Position numbers and translations under genes: made by a program. From Peptoniphilus sp. KCTC 25270 (GTDB lineage: Bacteria; Bacillota; Clostridia; Tissierellales; Peptoniphilaceae): a stretch of 64,000 nucleotides of DNA. A model generated the notes under the pieces. It saw only the letters and a program-made list of their open reading frames with translations. It was not told the DNA's origin and searched no databases. This document shows positions 6,118 through 15,485 of the stretch, piece after piece. Location of the stretch: assembly GCF_021012875.1 (NCBI RefSeq), contig NZ_JAJMZJ010000003.1, positions 216,675 through 280,674 of the forward strand, given 5' to 3'. The stretch's first letter is position 1. Every line of letters starts with the position of its first letter.

Positions 6118-7461
6118 ATGAAAGGCTTATTTGATATTCTGCTGGCCATTTCCAACTGGATTTGGGGTATCCCTATGTTGGTTCTATTGGTTGGTGGTGG
6201 TGTTATTATCACTGTTTATCTTGGATTCTTCCAATTTAGACATTTAGGTTATATTTTGAAACAAACTTTTGGTCGTATGTTCCAAAAATCAGAGGGAGAC
6301 GGTTCGGTTTCTGCTTTCCAAGCGGCTACTGCAGCTTTGGCTTCTTCTATTGGGGCAGCCAATATCGTTGGGGTTCCTGTAGCCGTTGCTACTGGTGGTC
6401 CTGGTGCGATTTTCTGGATGTGGATGACCGCTCTTGTTGGTTGTGCTACGAAATTTGCGGAAATTAGTTTGGCGATTAAATATCGTGAAAAAGAAGGGGA
6501 AAACTTTGTTGGGGGACCTATGTATTATTTGAAACATTCTCCTATTCCAGCCTTTGGTACATTGTTCGCCTTCTTCCTAATGATTGAGTTGGTTCCTTCG
6601 ATTGCGACCCAAGCTCTTTCTTTTACACAAACGGCTGAAACGATTGGTATTCCTCCAATTGCCGCAGCAGCTGTCTTGGCGATTTGTGTTGCTTTGGTTG
6701 TTTTTGGTGGAATCCAAAAAATTGCTAGCTTTACAGAAAAATTAGTACCTTTTATGGCTTTGTTATTTATTCTTGGTGGATTGGCTGTAATTTTAGCGAA
6801 TGTAACTCATTTGCCTGCCGCTTTCTTAAGTATTTTTGAAAATGCCTTTACACCTACTTCTGCCATTGGTGGTTTTGCTGGGTCTACTGTTGCCGCTGGT
6901 ATCCGTAATGGTATGAGCCGTGGTGCTTATTCTAACGAAGCGGGTATGGGTACTTCTGCCATTGCTCATGCAACAGCAACAACAGACCATCCTGGTCGCC
7001 AAGCGATTTGGGGTACTTTCGAAGTATTCGTTGATACAATCATTGTATGTACTATTACAGGTCTTGCTATTCTTGTTACAAATACTTGGACACAAGTTGA
7101 AACAGCACAAGCAGCTTCTATGCCATCGGTTGCATTCCAAAGCCTACTTGGTCCAACCATTGGTGGTGGAATTGTAACTATCAGTATCTTATTGTTCGTA
7201 TTATCTACGATTATCGTAGTAACATATTACGGCGAACGCCAAGGATCTTTCTTATTTGGTCCTAAATTTGGCGTATTTATGCGTTGCGTTTATATCGCTT
7301 CTATCTTTGCAGCGATTTTACTTGATTTAAGTACTTTGTACCAATTCCTAGACTTAATGTTAGCTTGCTTAATCGTACCAAATATGATTGGTCTATTGCT
7401 AATGTTGCCTGAGGTTAAGGAAATCAAGGACGACTTTGTAAAACGAGAAAATTTGGAATAA
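6118..7461 (+). CDS. Alanine/glycine:cation symporter (AGCS family)
   Basis: A 447-residue inner-membrane protein with about 11 hydrophobic segments. AGCS signatures are present: 'AFQAATAALASSIGAANIVG' near residues 60-80, 'GPGAIFWMWMTALVG', and the 'GMSRGAYSNEAGMGTSAIAH' stretch near residues 263-282 that binds substrate and sodium in this family. It is expected to import alanine or glycine with Na+ or H+. The gene follows the RocB-like hydrolase by 2 bp with the site GGAGG in the hydrolase tail, so the two are one operon. Transport of the hydrolase product or substrate is inferred only. Confidence 0.9.
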   Translation: MKGLFDILLAISNWIWGIPMLVLLVGGGVIITVYLGFFQFRHLGYILKQTFGRMFQKSEGDGSVSAFQAATAALASSIGAANIVGVPVAVATGGPGAIFWMWMTALVGCATKFAEISLAIKYREKEGENFVGGPMYYLKHSPIPAFGTLFAFFLMIELVPSIATQALSFTQTAETIGIPPIAAAAVLAICVALVVFGGIQKIASFTEKLVPFMALLFILGGLAVILANVTHLPAAFLSIFENAFTPTSAIGGFAGSTVAAGIRNGMSRGAYSNEAGMGTSAIAHATATTDHPGRQAIWGTFEVFVDTIIVCTITGLAILVTNTWTQVETAQAASMPSVAFQSLLGPTIGGGIVTISILLFVLSTIIVVTYYGERQGSFLFGPKFGVFMRCVYIASIFAAILLDLSTLYQFLDLMLACLIVPNMIGLLLMLPEVKEIKDDFVKRENLE

Positions 7462-7473
7462 TTTTTTCATAAG

Positions 7474-7499
7474 AAAACCTCCCTATATAGGGAGGTTTT
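7474..7499. terminator. Bidirectional terminator between convergent genes
   Basis: Perfect 26-bp palindrome AAAACCTCCCTAT / ATAGGGAGGTTTT with T runs on both strands. It serves the symporter (plus) and the aminotransferase (minus). Confidence 0.92.
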
Positions 7500-8687
7500 T
7501 TATTTTTTCAATATTTCTCGTAAAGCCGTTACAAAACGATCGATTTCTTCTTTTGTGATAACAAAGGGAGGCAGCATTCTCAATACATTTTCTCTAGTAC
7601 AGCCTGCTATAAATCCCTTTTCTAGAAGTTTTTCTGGAATGTCTGTACATGGCTCTTTGAAAGCAATTCCTACAATCAATCCAAGTCCGCGAATTTCTTC
7701 GATTTCTGAGAATTCTTCTTTTAGTTCTTCTAATTTTTCACGGAAATATTCCCCTTTTTCTTGAACCATTTCCAACGTTTCTTCTTTGTTGATCTCCTCT
7801 AAAGCTACACTTACTGCCGTAGCGGCAATGGGATTTCCTCCATAAGTGGTACTATGATCTTTTTGACCCATAATAGAGGCAAATTCTTCTTTTGCCAATA
7901 CGGCACTGACGGGAATCCCGTTTCCTAAGGCCTTTGCTAAAGTCATAACATCGGGCTCTACGTCAAAATGTTCGTAAGCAAATAATTTTCCTGTACGGCC
8001 CATTCCACATTGAATTTCATCAAAAATCAAAACGGCATGGTGTTTGTCTGCCAATTCTCTTGCTTTTTCCAAAAATTCTTTCGTGGCTACATTGACGCCG
8101 CCCTCTCCTTGGACCGGCTCCAAAATAATGGCTGAAGTGTGGTCGTTTACAGTTTCTTCCAACTCTTTTACATTGTTGAATTCAACAAATTTGAAGGATT
8201 CTTCCGATTCTCCAAATCCATCCTCAAATTCCATACTGTCGGTTACTTCAATAGCGGAAGAGGTTCTTCCATGAAAGGATTTTTTCATGGCTACAATTTC
8301 TCTTGCCTCTGTATCTTTACTATACATATGGCAATATTTTCTTGCTATTTTTAGGGCCCCTTCATTGGCCTCCGCTCCAGAGTTTACAAAATATGCTCTA
8401 TCGGCAAAGGAATATTCTACCAACTCGTTAATGGCTTTTTCTAAGGGCTCATTCAAAAAGTGATTGGGTACAAGAATGACCTTATCGATTTGTTCCTTTA
8501 GAGCTTCTTTGAATTTTGTATTGCTATGGCCTAGGGCATTTACTCCTATGCCACCTAAAAAATCTATATATTTTCTCCCTTCTGTATCTACTAAAGTAGA
8601 ATCGTAGGCATAGGAAATTCCTATGGGTTCTTTTTTCGATATGGGGATTCGTTTTTCTTTTAATTCTATCCATCTATTTTTTTCCAT
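7500..8687 (-). CDS. Class III pyridoxal-phosphate aminotransferase, ArgD/acetylornithine type
   Basis: A 395-residue enzyme. PLP-binding features: 'SGAEANEGA' (Ser103-Gly-Ala), the 'FDEIQCGMGRTG' strand with Asp223 for the pyridine nitrogen, and the Schiff-base lysine Lys252 in 'TLAKALGNG'. The length and 'FLGGIGVNALGH' start match the acetylornithine / 4-aminobutyrate / putrescine group. No arginine biosynthesis genes are nearby, so a role in degrading ornithine-, putrescine- or GABA-type compounds is as likely as ArgD. It is monocistronic, converging with the symporter. The ATG is preceded by GGAGGCGG about 7 bp upstream. Confidence 0.82.
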   Translation of the reverse strand: MEKNRWIELKEKRIPISKKEPIGISYAYDSTLVDTEGRKYIDFLGGIGVNALGHSNTKFKEALKEQIDKVILVPNHFLNEPLEKAINELVEYSFADRAYFVNSGAEANEGALKIARKYCHMYSKDTEAREIVAMKKSFHGRTSSAIEVTDSMEFEDGFGESEESFKFVEFNNVKELEETVNDHTSAIILEPVQGEGGVNVATKEFLEKARELADKHHAVLIFDEIQCGMGRTGKLFAYEHFDVEPDVMTLAKALGNGIPVSAVLAKEEFASIMGQKDHSTTYGGNPIAATAVSVALEEINKEETLEMVQEKGEYFREKLEELKEEFSEIEEIRGLGLIVGIAFKEPCTDIPEKLLEKGFIAGCTRENVLRMLPPFVITKEEIDRFVTALREILKK

Positions 8688-8739
8688 ATTTTCCGCCTCC
8701 TATTTACTTATGCCCTTTTCTTTCCTTTTTCCGACAAAA

Positions 8740-8762
8740 AAACCGAGGATTTCCCTCGGTTT
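8740..8762 (-). terminator. Terminator of the suf operon
   Basis: AAACCGAGG (8740-8748) with CCTCGGTTT (8754-8762), 5-nt loop, followed on the minus strand by a T run. It starts 6 bp after the sufU stop. Confidence 0.88.
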
Positions 8763-8768
8763 CTTTTC

Positions 8769-9194
8769 TTATTTTTCTAAAATTCCCTTTAAGGTATACC
8801 ATGGCAATACGGCACATTTTACCCTTGCTGGAAGTTGGGCAATTCCTTGGAAAGCTACAGCGTCTTCCAATGGTTCCAACTCTTCTTCCTCAACGGCTAC
8901 GCCTTTGATCATATTAATAAATAGATCTGCCATATCAATGGCCTCTTGGCGAGATTTTCCGCGAATGGTATCGATCATAATAGATGTGGATGCTTGAGAA
9001 ATGGCACATCCTACCCCTGTGTAGGACAAGTCTTCCAATACATCTCCGTTCATTTTAATTTGTAGAGTAATTTCGTCGCCACAACTTGGATTGTGTCCCA
9101 ATTCCTTGTAGGTTGGATCGTCTAAATCCCCTTTGTTATGGGTGCTGCGACTTTCTTCCATAATTAGAGTGGTATAAATTTCATCGAGTGCCAA
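8769..9194 (-). CDS. sufU: SufU, Fe-S assembly sulfur-transfer / scaffold protein
   Basis: A 141-residue NifU/IscU-like protein of the SUF type. The zinc ligands and cysteines Cys38, Asp40, Cys63 and Cys127 are all present ('NPSCGDEI', 'VGCAISQAS', 'RVKCAVLPW'). The roughly 18-residue insertion between the second and third cysteine-bearing segments marks SufU as distinct from IscU. SufU accepts persulfide sulfur from SufS and passes it to SufBCD. It overlaps the sufS reading frame by 14 bp and is the last gene of sufCBDSU. Confidence 0.93.
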   Translation of the reverse strand: MALDEIYTTLIMEESRSTHNKGDLDDPTYKELGHNPSCGDEITLQIKMNGDVLEDLSYTGVGCAISQASTSIMIDTIRGKSRQEAIDMADLFINMIKGVAVEEEELEPLEDAVAFQGIAQLPARVKCAVLPWYTLKGILEK

Positions 9195-10428
9195 GGCCCA
9201 TCAACCTCCTTACTTCGTCTAGGTTTTTAAGGAAATATTCTACCTCTTCCATTGTATTGTAAATGGCAAAACTCGCTCTACAAGAGAAGTTCATTCCCAA
9301 TTTACGATGCAATGGTTGAGCACAATGGTGACCAGAACGAATTGCGATTCCTTTGGAGTCCAAAATAGAAGCCACATCGTGTGGATGAACTTCTTTGAAG
9401 TTAAAGGTTAATACGGCTCCTCTTGGTCCCTTTGGTGTCGTATAGATTTCGATATCCTTCATTTCCTTCATTTGCTCGTAAGCGTAATCCATTAAATAGG
9501 ATTCGTATTCGTAAATTTTATCCATTCCTAAATGGTTCAAATATTCCACAGCCGCTGGTAGAGAAGCCGCCGCTCCTACATCTTGCGTTCCCGCTTCAAA
9601 ACGGCCTGGTGCGTCTAGGAAAGTTGTGTGATCTTCGTAAACATATTCAATCATATCTCCACCATATAAGAATGGTTTTGTTTTGTTTAGAAGCTTCAAT
9701 TTTCCGTACAATACGCCACTTCCCATAGCCGCCAACATTTTGTGGCCACTAAATACAAAGAAATCTGCGTCTAAATCTTGTACATCCACTGGTTTGTGAG
9801 GAGTGGATTGACAACCGTCAATAACACAAATTGCGTCTTTGGCATGTTCTCTTACATGGGCAATCATTTTCTTCACTTCTGGCATAGTTCCCAATACGTT
9901 GGAAGATTGTGTAATGGCAAATAATTTTACCTTTTCATTTACTTTTAAGGTAAATTCTTCCCATGGAATTTGTTTGTCTTCATCTAAATACATGAAATTT
10001 AATTTCGCGCCGGTTTTTTCTGCTACATATTGCCATGTTACCAAGTTGGCATGGTGTTCCATAATAGAAATTAGGATTTCGTCCCCTTCTTTTAGGTTTT
10101 CCAAAGCCCAAGAATAAGCCACTAAATTCAAACTTTCTGTGGCATTTCTTGTAAACACAATTTGATCGGCAGAAGGTGCGTTAATAAAGTCTGCAATAAC
10201 TTGTCTTGCTCCTTCATAAACTTCTGTCGCTGCCATAGATAGACGGTGAGCTCCACGGTGTGGACCGCCGTTGGCGTAGCTATAGTAGTTGTTCATGGCT
10301 TCGATTACGGATTTTGGCTTCTGTGTTGTAGCGGCTGAATCCAAGTAAATCAAAGGTTTTTCTTTTGTGTGAAGTTCCAAATAAGGGAAATCTTTTCGGA
10401 TTTCTTTTATCTCAGCTTGCGTAAACAT
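9181..10428 (-). CDS. sufS: SufS cysteine desulfurase (class II NifS-like)
   Basis: A 415-residue PLP enzyme that takes sulfur from cysteine. From the start at 10428 the PLP lysine is Lys230 ('FSGHKMLAAMG') and the persulfide cysteine is Cys369 in 'RSGHHCAQP'. 'PHRGAHRLS' near residue 56 is typical of SufS. The frame is open for 33 more codons upstream, but 10428 is chosen because a GGAGG site (10438-10442) lies 9 bp before it and because 'MFTQAEIKEIRKDFP' matches the usual SufS start. It overlaps sufD by 17 bp and sufU by 14 bp, so the operon is translationally coupled. Confidence 0.93.
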   Translation of the reverse strand: MFTQAEIKEIRKDFPYLELHTKEKPLIYLDSAATTQKPKSVIEAMNNYYSYANGGPHRGAHRLSMAATEVYEGARQVIADFINAPSADQIVFTRNATESLNLVAYSWALENLKEGDEILISIMEHHANLVTWQYVAEKTGAKLNFMYLDEDKQIPWEEFTLKVNEKVKLFAITQSSNVLGTMPEVKKMIAHVREHAKDAICVIDGCQSTPHKPVDVQDLDADFFVFSGHKMLAAMGSGVLYGKLKLLNKTKPFLYGGDMIEYVYEDHTTFLDAPGRFEAGTQDVGAAASLPAAVEYLNHLGMDKIYEYESYLMDYAYEQMKEMKDIEIYTTPKGPRGAVLTFNFKEVHPHDVASILDSKGIAIRSGHHCAQPLHRKLGMNFSCRASFAIYNTMEEVEYFLKNLDEVRRLMGLGTR

Positions 10429-11446
10429 TTTTTCTCGCCTCCAAGATTCTTTCCATTGATTCGTAGATTTCTTCTCGAATGTCTTCGTATTCAATGGCAT
10501 CAATAGTTGGTGCAAATTTTGCATCAATGATTAAGCGTTCGGCTTCTTCTTCACTAAATCCACGGCTCATAATGTAGAACAACAAGGAGGAATCAATATG
10601 CCCTGCTGAGGCTGCGTGATTTCCTTCTACATCGTCTTCATGGGATAGTAGAGCTGGTACAGACAGACTTCTGGCGTTTTCGTCTAATAGAATCGCGTAT
10701 TCTTCTTCGTTTCCAACGCTTCCAGAAGATTTTTGGGCAAAGTCTAGACGACTTTTGAACACTTTGTAAGCATGCCCCATTAAAGCGCCATTTACTTGTA
10801 AATCCGATTGGCTTTCCTTTCCTTCATGCATTACATCGTATAGAAAATCCAATTCTTGTTGATCTTTTGCTAAATACATGGCTTGAATATTTCCGGAAGA
10901 TTTTTCTCCTTTCAAATATTCACGAATGTTTGCCGCTACATTGGCTTCGCATAAAGCGTAGTAATAAAGATCTAAAGTGGCTCCTTCTTCTAAAACTACG
11001 GCCAAGGACAGTAAGCTTACGGTATCTTTTTCGTCCATATTGGCTAAATAGATTTTTCCGTGGGCATTTTTCCCAATGTGAATTCTATAAAGGGAAGAGT
11101 GGAACGTGCCCGCTTTTTGAGAAGTGGAAATATAACCTTGTACGGAATCTCCTTCTTCTACAATAAAGTCAACGGTTTCAATTAGAATCTCTTCAGATTC
11201 TCTTTTGATTTTTCCAAAGTCCCCTGTGTTGTATTGTTCATATTTTGTTGTATGGTTTTCATGGAGTTCTATGACTTCTGAGCTTAAACCATATTCGTAG
11301 TTTTCTAAGAATTTCGCTTCCTCCAAGTTTTCTCCTTGAGGAAATTCCCATTCTCCTAAATCCATTTTCTTTTCGTTTACTCGCAGATATCTATAGGTTT
11401 TATAGGCGAGCTCATTTCCTTGGTTGATGATCATTGATTGTTTCAT
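10412..11446 (-). CDS. sufD: SufD, SufBCD scaffold subunit
   Basis: A 344-residue protein of the SufB/SufD beta-helix family, with the C-terminal 'HEDDVEGNHAASAGHIDSS' block and 'YIMSRGFSEEEAERLIIDAK' that both SufB and SufD share. It is shorter than SufB, as expected for SufD. It forms the SufB2C2 or SufBC2D scaffold with its neighbours. The start ATG directly follows the sufB stop (11447), so no spacer exists between them. The DNA shows no separate promoter. Confidence 0.92.
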   Translation of the reverse strand: MKQSMIINQGNELAYKTYRYLRVNEKKMDLGEWEFPQGENLEEAKFLENYEYGLSSEVIELHENHTTKYEQYNTGDFGKIKRESEEILIETVDFIVEEGDSVQGYISTSQKAGTFHSSLYRIHIGKNAHGKIYLANMDEKDTVSLLSLAVVLEEGATLDLYYYALCEANVAANIREYLKGEKSSGNIQAMYLAKDQQELDFLYDVMHEGKESQSDLQVNGALMGHAYKVFKSRLDFAQKSSGSVGNEEEYAILLDENARSLSVPALLSHEDDVEGNHAASAGHIDSSLLFYIMSRGFSEEEAERLIIDAKFAPTIDAIEYEDIREEIYESMERILEARKNVYAS

Positions 11447-12859
11447 TTAACCGATACTCCCCTCCAACTCTAGACTGATTAAGTTGTTCATTTCTACTGC
11501 ATATTCCAATGGCAATTCTTTTGCAATTGGATCCGCAAATCCGCGTACAACCATAGCTCGGGCTTCTTCTTCAGAAATTCCTCGTGTCATCAAATAGAAG
11601 ATAACCTCATCGGAAATTCGTCCAATTTTTGCCTCGTGTCCAAAGTCTACGTCTTTGTTGGCAATGTCAATGGCTGGGATTGTATCTTGGCGACTTTCGT
11701 CATCCAACATCAAAGATTCACAACTTACCGTTGATTTTGTTCCAACGGCATCTTTGGTTACTTTTACCAATCCGCGATAGGTACCGATTCCGCCTCCTTT
11801 GGAAATGGACTTGGAATTGATAGTACTCTTTGTATTTGGTGCCGCATGAATAACTTGGGCCCCTGTATCGATATTTTGCCCTGCGCCGGCAAAACTAATT
11901 CCTGTATATTCGTTCTTTGCTCCTTCTCCCAATAAAACAGAAGTTGGATATAGCATACTTACTTTGGATCCGAAAGAACCAGATACCCATTGAATGGTTC
12001 CGCCTTCTTCCACCATGGCACGTTTTGTGTTTAGGTTGTACATATTTCTAGACCAGTTTTCAATGGTAGAATAACGTAACGTCGCGCCTTTTTTTACAAA
12101 AAGTTCTACGGCTCCGGCGTGTAAATTCAATGCGTTGTATTTTGGTGCAGAACATCCTTCGATAAAGTGACATTTTGCGCCTTCTTCAATAATAATTAGC
12201 GTATGCTCAAATTGTCCCGCCCCTGGTGCATTTAGACGGAAATAGGATTGCAATGGAACATCTACATCCACACCCTTTGGCACGTATACGAAAGAGCCAC
12301 CACTCCATACGGCGTAGTGAAGCGCTGCGTATTTATGCAAAGATGGGTTGATGCATTTGCTGAAATATTCCCTTACGATTTCAGGATATTCTCGCATTCC
12401 AGTTTCAAAATCTGTATAGACAACTCCTTGGTCTGACAAATGCTTTTGAATGCTGTGGTAAACGACCTCAGAGTCATATTGGGCTCCTACCCCAGATAAC
12501 ATAGATTCTTTTTCTGCTTCTGGGATTCCTAATTTATCAAAGGTTTCGCGAATCTCTTCCGGTACGTTGTTCCAGTCATCGGCCAAATCCGCATCGGGAT
12601 GAATATAGGTGATGACCTTTTCCATATCTACTTCCGATAAGTCCGGTCCCCAAACGGGGTTGTCGATTTCGTGGAATAGACGCAAGGCTTCTAGACGCAT
12701 TTCCAACATCCATTCCGGTTCATCTTTTTCACGAGAGATTTCACGAACGATTTCTTCGTTTAATCCTTGTTCGGTTTTTTTTCTATAAGTGAAGGGATTT
12801 TTAAGATCGTATATTCCACGATCCATCTCTTCGACTTGGGTTCTTTTTTTCTCACTCAT
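11447..12859 (-). CDS. sufB: SufB, SufBCD scaffold subunit
   Basis: A 470-residue scaffold protein. It has the long SufB-specific N-terminal region, 'EYFSKCINPSLHKYAALHYAVWSGGSFVYVPKG', here with Cys in the KCIN motif, and the C-terminal 'GHEAKIGRISDEVIFYLMTRGISEEEA' core that the SufC ATPase binds. An ATG at 12859 is preferred to a GTG two codons earlier because the GAGG site lies about 9 bp before the ATG but only 3 bp before the GTG. The start overlaps the end of sufC by 8 bp. Confidence 0.93.
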   Translation of the reverse strand: MSEKKRTQVEEMDRGIYDLKNPFTYRKKTEQGLNEEIVREISREKDEPEWMLEMRLEALRLFHEIDNPVWGPDLSEVDMEKVITYIHPDADLADDWNNVPEEIRETFDKLGIPEAEKESMLSGVGAQYDSEVVYHSIQKHLSDQGVVYTDFETGMREYPEIVREYFSKCINPSLHKYAALHYAVWSGGSFVYVPKGVDVDVPLQSYFRLNAPGAGQFEHTLIIIEEGAKCHFIEGCSAPKYNALNLHAGAVELFVKKGATLRYSTIENWSRNMYNLNTKRAMVEEGGTIQWVSGSFGSKVSMLYPTSVLLGEGAKNEYTGISFAGAGQNIDTGAQVIHAAPNTKSTINSKSISKGGGIGTYRGLVKVTKDAVGTKSTVSCESLMLDDESRQDTIPAIDIANKDVDFGHEAKIGRISDEVIFYLMTRGISEEEARAMVVRGFADPIAKELPLEYAVEMNNLISLELEGSIG

Positions 12860-13610
12860 TGGCACTCGCCTCTTCTTTCACCCAGTTAAATCCTTCTACC
12901 TCAATACGATCTACTAGAGAATCGTCTCCTTCTACAACGATTTTTCCGTTATAGATTACGTGAACGTAGTCTGGTTGGATTTCTTTTAAGATCTCTCTAT
13001 GGTGAGTAATAATAATGGCTGAATTTTCGCCGTTTAGGTATTCTTTCAAACCTTTACTTACAGTACGAACGGCATCTACGTCCAAGCCAGAGTCGGTTTC
13101 ATCTAAAATGGCAAGTTTTGGATTCAACATTAACATTTGAAGAATTTCTGTCTTCTTCTTTTCTCCTCCAGAAAAACCTACATTTAGGTAACGTTCTTTG
13201 TATTCTGGCTTCATTTGCAATAGATCCATTTTTCCGTCTACTTCTTTGCGGAATTTAATCAATGAAGATTTTTCTCCACGAGCTAGACGACCTTGACGAA
13301 TAAAGTTTTCTACACTAATTCCCGCAACCTCTTGTGGCGTTTGGAAAGACATAAACAAACCTTTTAAGGCACGTTTGTCCGTAGATAGATCGGTAATATC
13401 TTCTCCGTCAAAAATAATTTTTCCTTCGTCCAATGTATAAACAGGGTTTGCCATAATAATATTGGCTAGAGTCGACTTCCCTGAGCCGTTTGGCCCCATA
13501 ATTACATGGACTTCTCCTGGTCCGATATCTAAATTGATTCCACGAAGAATTTGTTTTTCTCCTACACTTGCTTTCACATTCTCAATCTTTAATAGAGATT
13601 TGTTTTCCAT
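12852..13610 (-). CDS. sufC: SufC, Fe-S assembly ABC ATPase
   Basis: A 252-residue soluble ABC ATPase. Walker A 'GPNGSGKST' is at residues 39-47. The signature is 'FSGGEKKKTEIL', Walker B is 'LAILDETDSGLD', and the switch histidine is in 'IITHHREIL'. The 'DETDSGLD' form in place of the usual transporter sequence is typical of SufC. The ATG at 13610 is chosen over one seven codons upstream, since that ATG overlaps the GAGGAGG site. It is the first gene of sufCBDSU and is preceded by a promoter at 13664-13693. Confidence 0.93.
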   Translation of the reverse strand: MENKSLLKIENVKASVGEKQILRGINLDIGPGEVHVIMGPNGSGKSTLANIIMANPVYTLDEGKIIFDGEDITDLSTDKRALKGLFMSFQTPQEVAGISVENFIRQGRLARGEKSSLIKFRKEVDGKMDLLQMKPEYKERYLNVGFSGGEKKKTEILQMLMLNPKLAILDETDSGLDVDAVRTVSKGLKEYLNGENSAIIITHHREILKEIQPDYVHVIYNGKIVVEGDDSLVDRIEVEGFNWVKEEASANE

Positions 13611-13663
13611 TTCTATATAAATCCTCCTCAATGTATTGGACTGTCTACTTATTTTCCTTATTC

Positions 13664-13693
13664 ACTATACCATTATACCCATCTTCCCGTCAA
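13664..13693 (-). promoter_or_regulatory. Promoter of sufCBDSU
   Basis: On the minus strand TTGACG (13693-13688), 18-bp spacer, TATAGT (13669-13664). A stray TATAAT lies inside the spacer. The leader to sufC is about 45-50 nt. I see no obvious Rrf2/IscR-type palindrome. Confidence 0.6.
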
Positions 13694-13810
13694 TCCTTGC
13701 AAAGTAGTAGGATATGAAATTTTTCTGTAATTTTAGCCATCTTTTCATTTTCAAGCATTTTACTCTGAATTAAATCTCCTTTGGTCTGTTATAATGGTAG
13801 AGGTGATACT

Positions 13811-14875
13811 ATGATTTCAGAAAAATTATTGAATTATTATGATAGAGAAAAACGAGATTTGCCTTGGCGAGAGAGTCCCACTCCCTACCGAGTTTGGATT
13901 TCAGAAATTATGTTGCAACAGACGCGAGCTACGGCTGTAATCCCTTATTTTCAACGTTTCTTGGAACATTTTCCTACAGTTTTTGACTTGGCAGAAGCCC
14001 ATGAAGATTTGCTTCACAAACTTTGGGAAGGGTTGGGATATTATTCGCGAGCAAAAAATTTGAAAAAAGCCGCCGAGAAAATCGTTTCAGAATATGGAGG
14101 AGAACTTCCGGCCTCTTACGAAAAACTATTGTCTTTGCCGGGAATTGGCCCTTATACAGCAGGGGCCATTTCTTCCATTGCCTTTCAACTTCCCGTTCCG
14201 GCTATTGATGGCAATTTGCTTCGTGTCTATAGCCGTCGATTTTTAATAGAAGAAACCATTGATAGTGCCAAAGGAAAGAAAAAAATTTTTGCTTTGGCGG
14301 AAAAAGAAATTTCTACGAAGCGACCCGGCGATTTTAATCAGGCCTTAATGGATTTAGGAAACAATGTCTGTTTACCAAAAAATCCAAAATGTTCCATCTG
14401 TCCTTTGAAGGAAGATTGTTTGGCTTTGGAAAAAAATTGCCAAGAAGAATTTCCCAAACGAAAAGAAAAAATCAAGAAAACCGACGAAAAATGGACGGTT
14501 CTTTTATTGGAATATGACGGCGAATTTTTTATTGAAAAACGCCCTTCTAAAGGACTTTTAGCCAACCTTTGGCAATTTCCCATGATTCAAGGCCATTTGA
14601 AATTAGAAGATGTAGAAAAATTCTGCCAAGAAAACTTCTATATTCCAAAAAATATCGAAACTCTCCCTTCTTCCTCCCATGTTTTTAGCCATAAAGTTTG
14701 GGATTTAATTGGATATAAAATTTCATTGGAGCGAGTTTTGGTTTTGGAAGAAGAAATTCCCTTTGGAGAAAAAACTTGGGCGAAGAAAAAGGATTTAGAG
14801 GAAGTCTATGCTTTTTCTTCTGCTTTGACAAAATATCGAGAGGAGGCCATTTATGGAATGGATTCAAAATTATAA
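13811..14875 (+). CDS. mutY: MutY, A/G-specific adenine DNA glycosylase
   Basis: A 354-residue base-excision repair enzyme that removes adenine opposite 8-oxoguanine. The helix-hairpin-helix is 'LLSLPGIGPYTAGAI', with the catalytic Asp in 'AIDGNLLRV' and the catalytic-pocket Glu in 'ISEIMLQQT'. The 4Fe-4S cysteines follow C-x6-C-x2-C-x5-C ('CLPKNPKCSICPLKEDC'). From about residue 220 there is a NUDIX-like C-terminal domain that reads 8-oxoG. The ATG at 13811 follows GAGGTGA; a TTG ten codons earlier is less likely. A TATAAT at 13790-13795 suggests a promoter very close to the start. Its 3' end overlaps the next gene by 23 bp. Confidence 0.92.
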   Translation: MISEKLLNYYDREKRDLPWRESPTPYRVWISEIMLQQTRATAVIPYFQRFLEHFPTVFDLAEAHEDLLHKLWEGLGYYSRAKNLKKAAEKIVSEYGGELPASYEKLLSLPGIGPYTAGAISSIAFQLPVPAIDGNLLRVYSRRFLIEETIDSAKGKKKIFALAEKEISTKRPGDFNQALMDLGNNVCLPKNPKCSICPLKEDCLALEKNCQEEFPKRKEKIKKTDEKWTVLLLEYDGEFFIEKRPSKGLLANLWQFPMIQGHLKLEDVEKFCQENFYIPKNIETLPSSSHVFSHKVWDLIGYKISLERVLVLEEEIPFGEKTWAKKKDLEEVYAFSSALTKYREEAIYGMDSKL

Positions 14876-15410
14876 GCCACGGGATCGAAAAGAAGAAAAG
14901 GACCGGGACCACCTTCTGAAACTTCCCTCTACTTTTGTGGGAACGAGCCGAGATTGCCCTTATCACTTTACCAATTCATCCATTGTGATTGATGTGGAAC
15001 AGGAAAAACTTTTGATGATTTATCATCCCATTTACGAATCTCTCAGTTGGCCGGGGGGACATATAGAAGAAGGAGAAAATCTTTTTGAGTCGGCCTTGCG
15101 AGAATTGTATGAGGAAACGGGGTTGGAATACGTTCAACCTTTAAGCCAAGATCCCATTGGAATGGAAATACTTCCTGTAAAGAAACACCAGCGCAAAGGG
15201 GAAAGCGTTGAAATGCATTTTCATGTAAATTTTACTTTTGGTTTTATGGGAAAAGTTCGAGATACGATTTTTCATAACGAATCGGGAAAAGTTCATTGGA
15301 TTCCTCTAGACTCTTTGGATACTTTTGTAAATGAAGCCCATATGCTTCCCATTTATAAAAAATATATGGAGCGTTTTCAGAAGATAAAAGAGGAAGAAAA
15401 AAATAAATGA
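14853..15410 (+). CDS. NUDIX hydrolase
   Basis: A 185-residue protein with a full NUDIX box near residues 69-91 (G-x5-E-x7-R-E-L-x-E-E-x-G-L, seen as 'GGHIEEGENLFESALREL' followed by YEETG). It probably cleaves a nucleoside diphosphate linked to another group; the substrate is not predictable. The N-terminal 60 residues resemble NUDIX proteins with a short HD-like leader but show no other motif. It overlaps mutY by 23 bp with its own AGGAGG site (14841-14846), so the two are cotranscribed. A nucleotide-pool sanitising role next to mutY is attractive but inferred. Confidence 0.88.
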   Translation: MEWIQNYKPRDRKEEKDRDHLLKLPSTFVGTSRDCPYHFTNSSIVIDVEQEKLLMIYHPIYESLSWPGGHIEEGENLFESALRELYEETGLEYVQPLSQDPIGMEILPVKKHQRKGESVEMHFHVNFTFGFMGKVRDTIFHNESGKVHWIPLDSLDTFVNEAHMLPIYKKYMERFQKIKEEEKNK

Positions 15411-15485
15411 TAAAAATTATCAATTTTCTATTGACCTTGCTTTTTGTCTATGATATATTTTATTTAAGTCATTCATATACCAAAT

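Noticed and set aside
6826..7140. Antisense open frames in the alanine symporter gene
   Set aside because: Cys/Ser/Arg-rich frames with no initiation signal; they mirror the codon bias of the real gene.
9181..10527. Longer sufS start, 33 codons upstream
   Set aside because: The extra part lies in sufD in another frame, has no ribosome binding site and does not resemble SufS. The start at 10428 has GGAGG.
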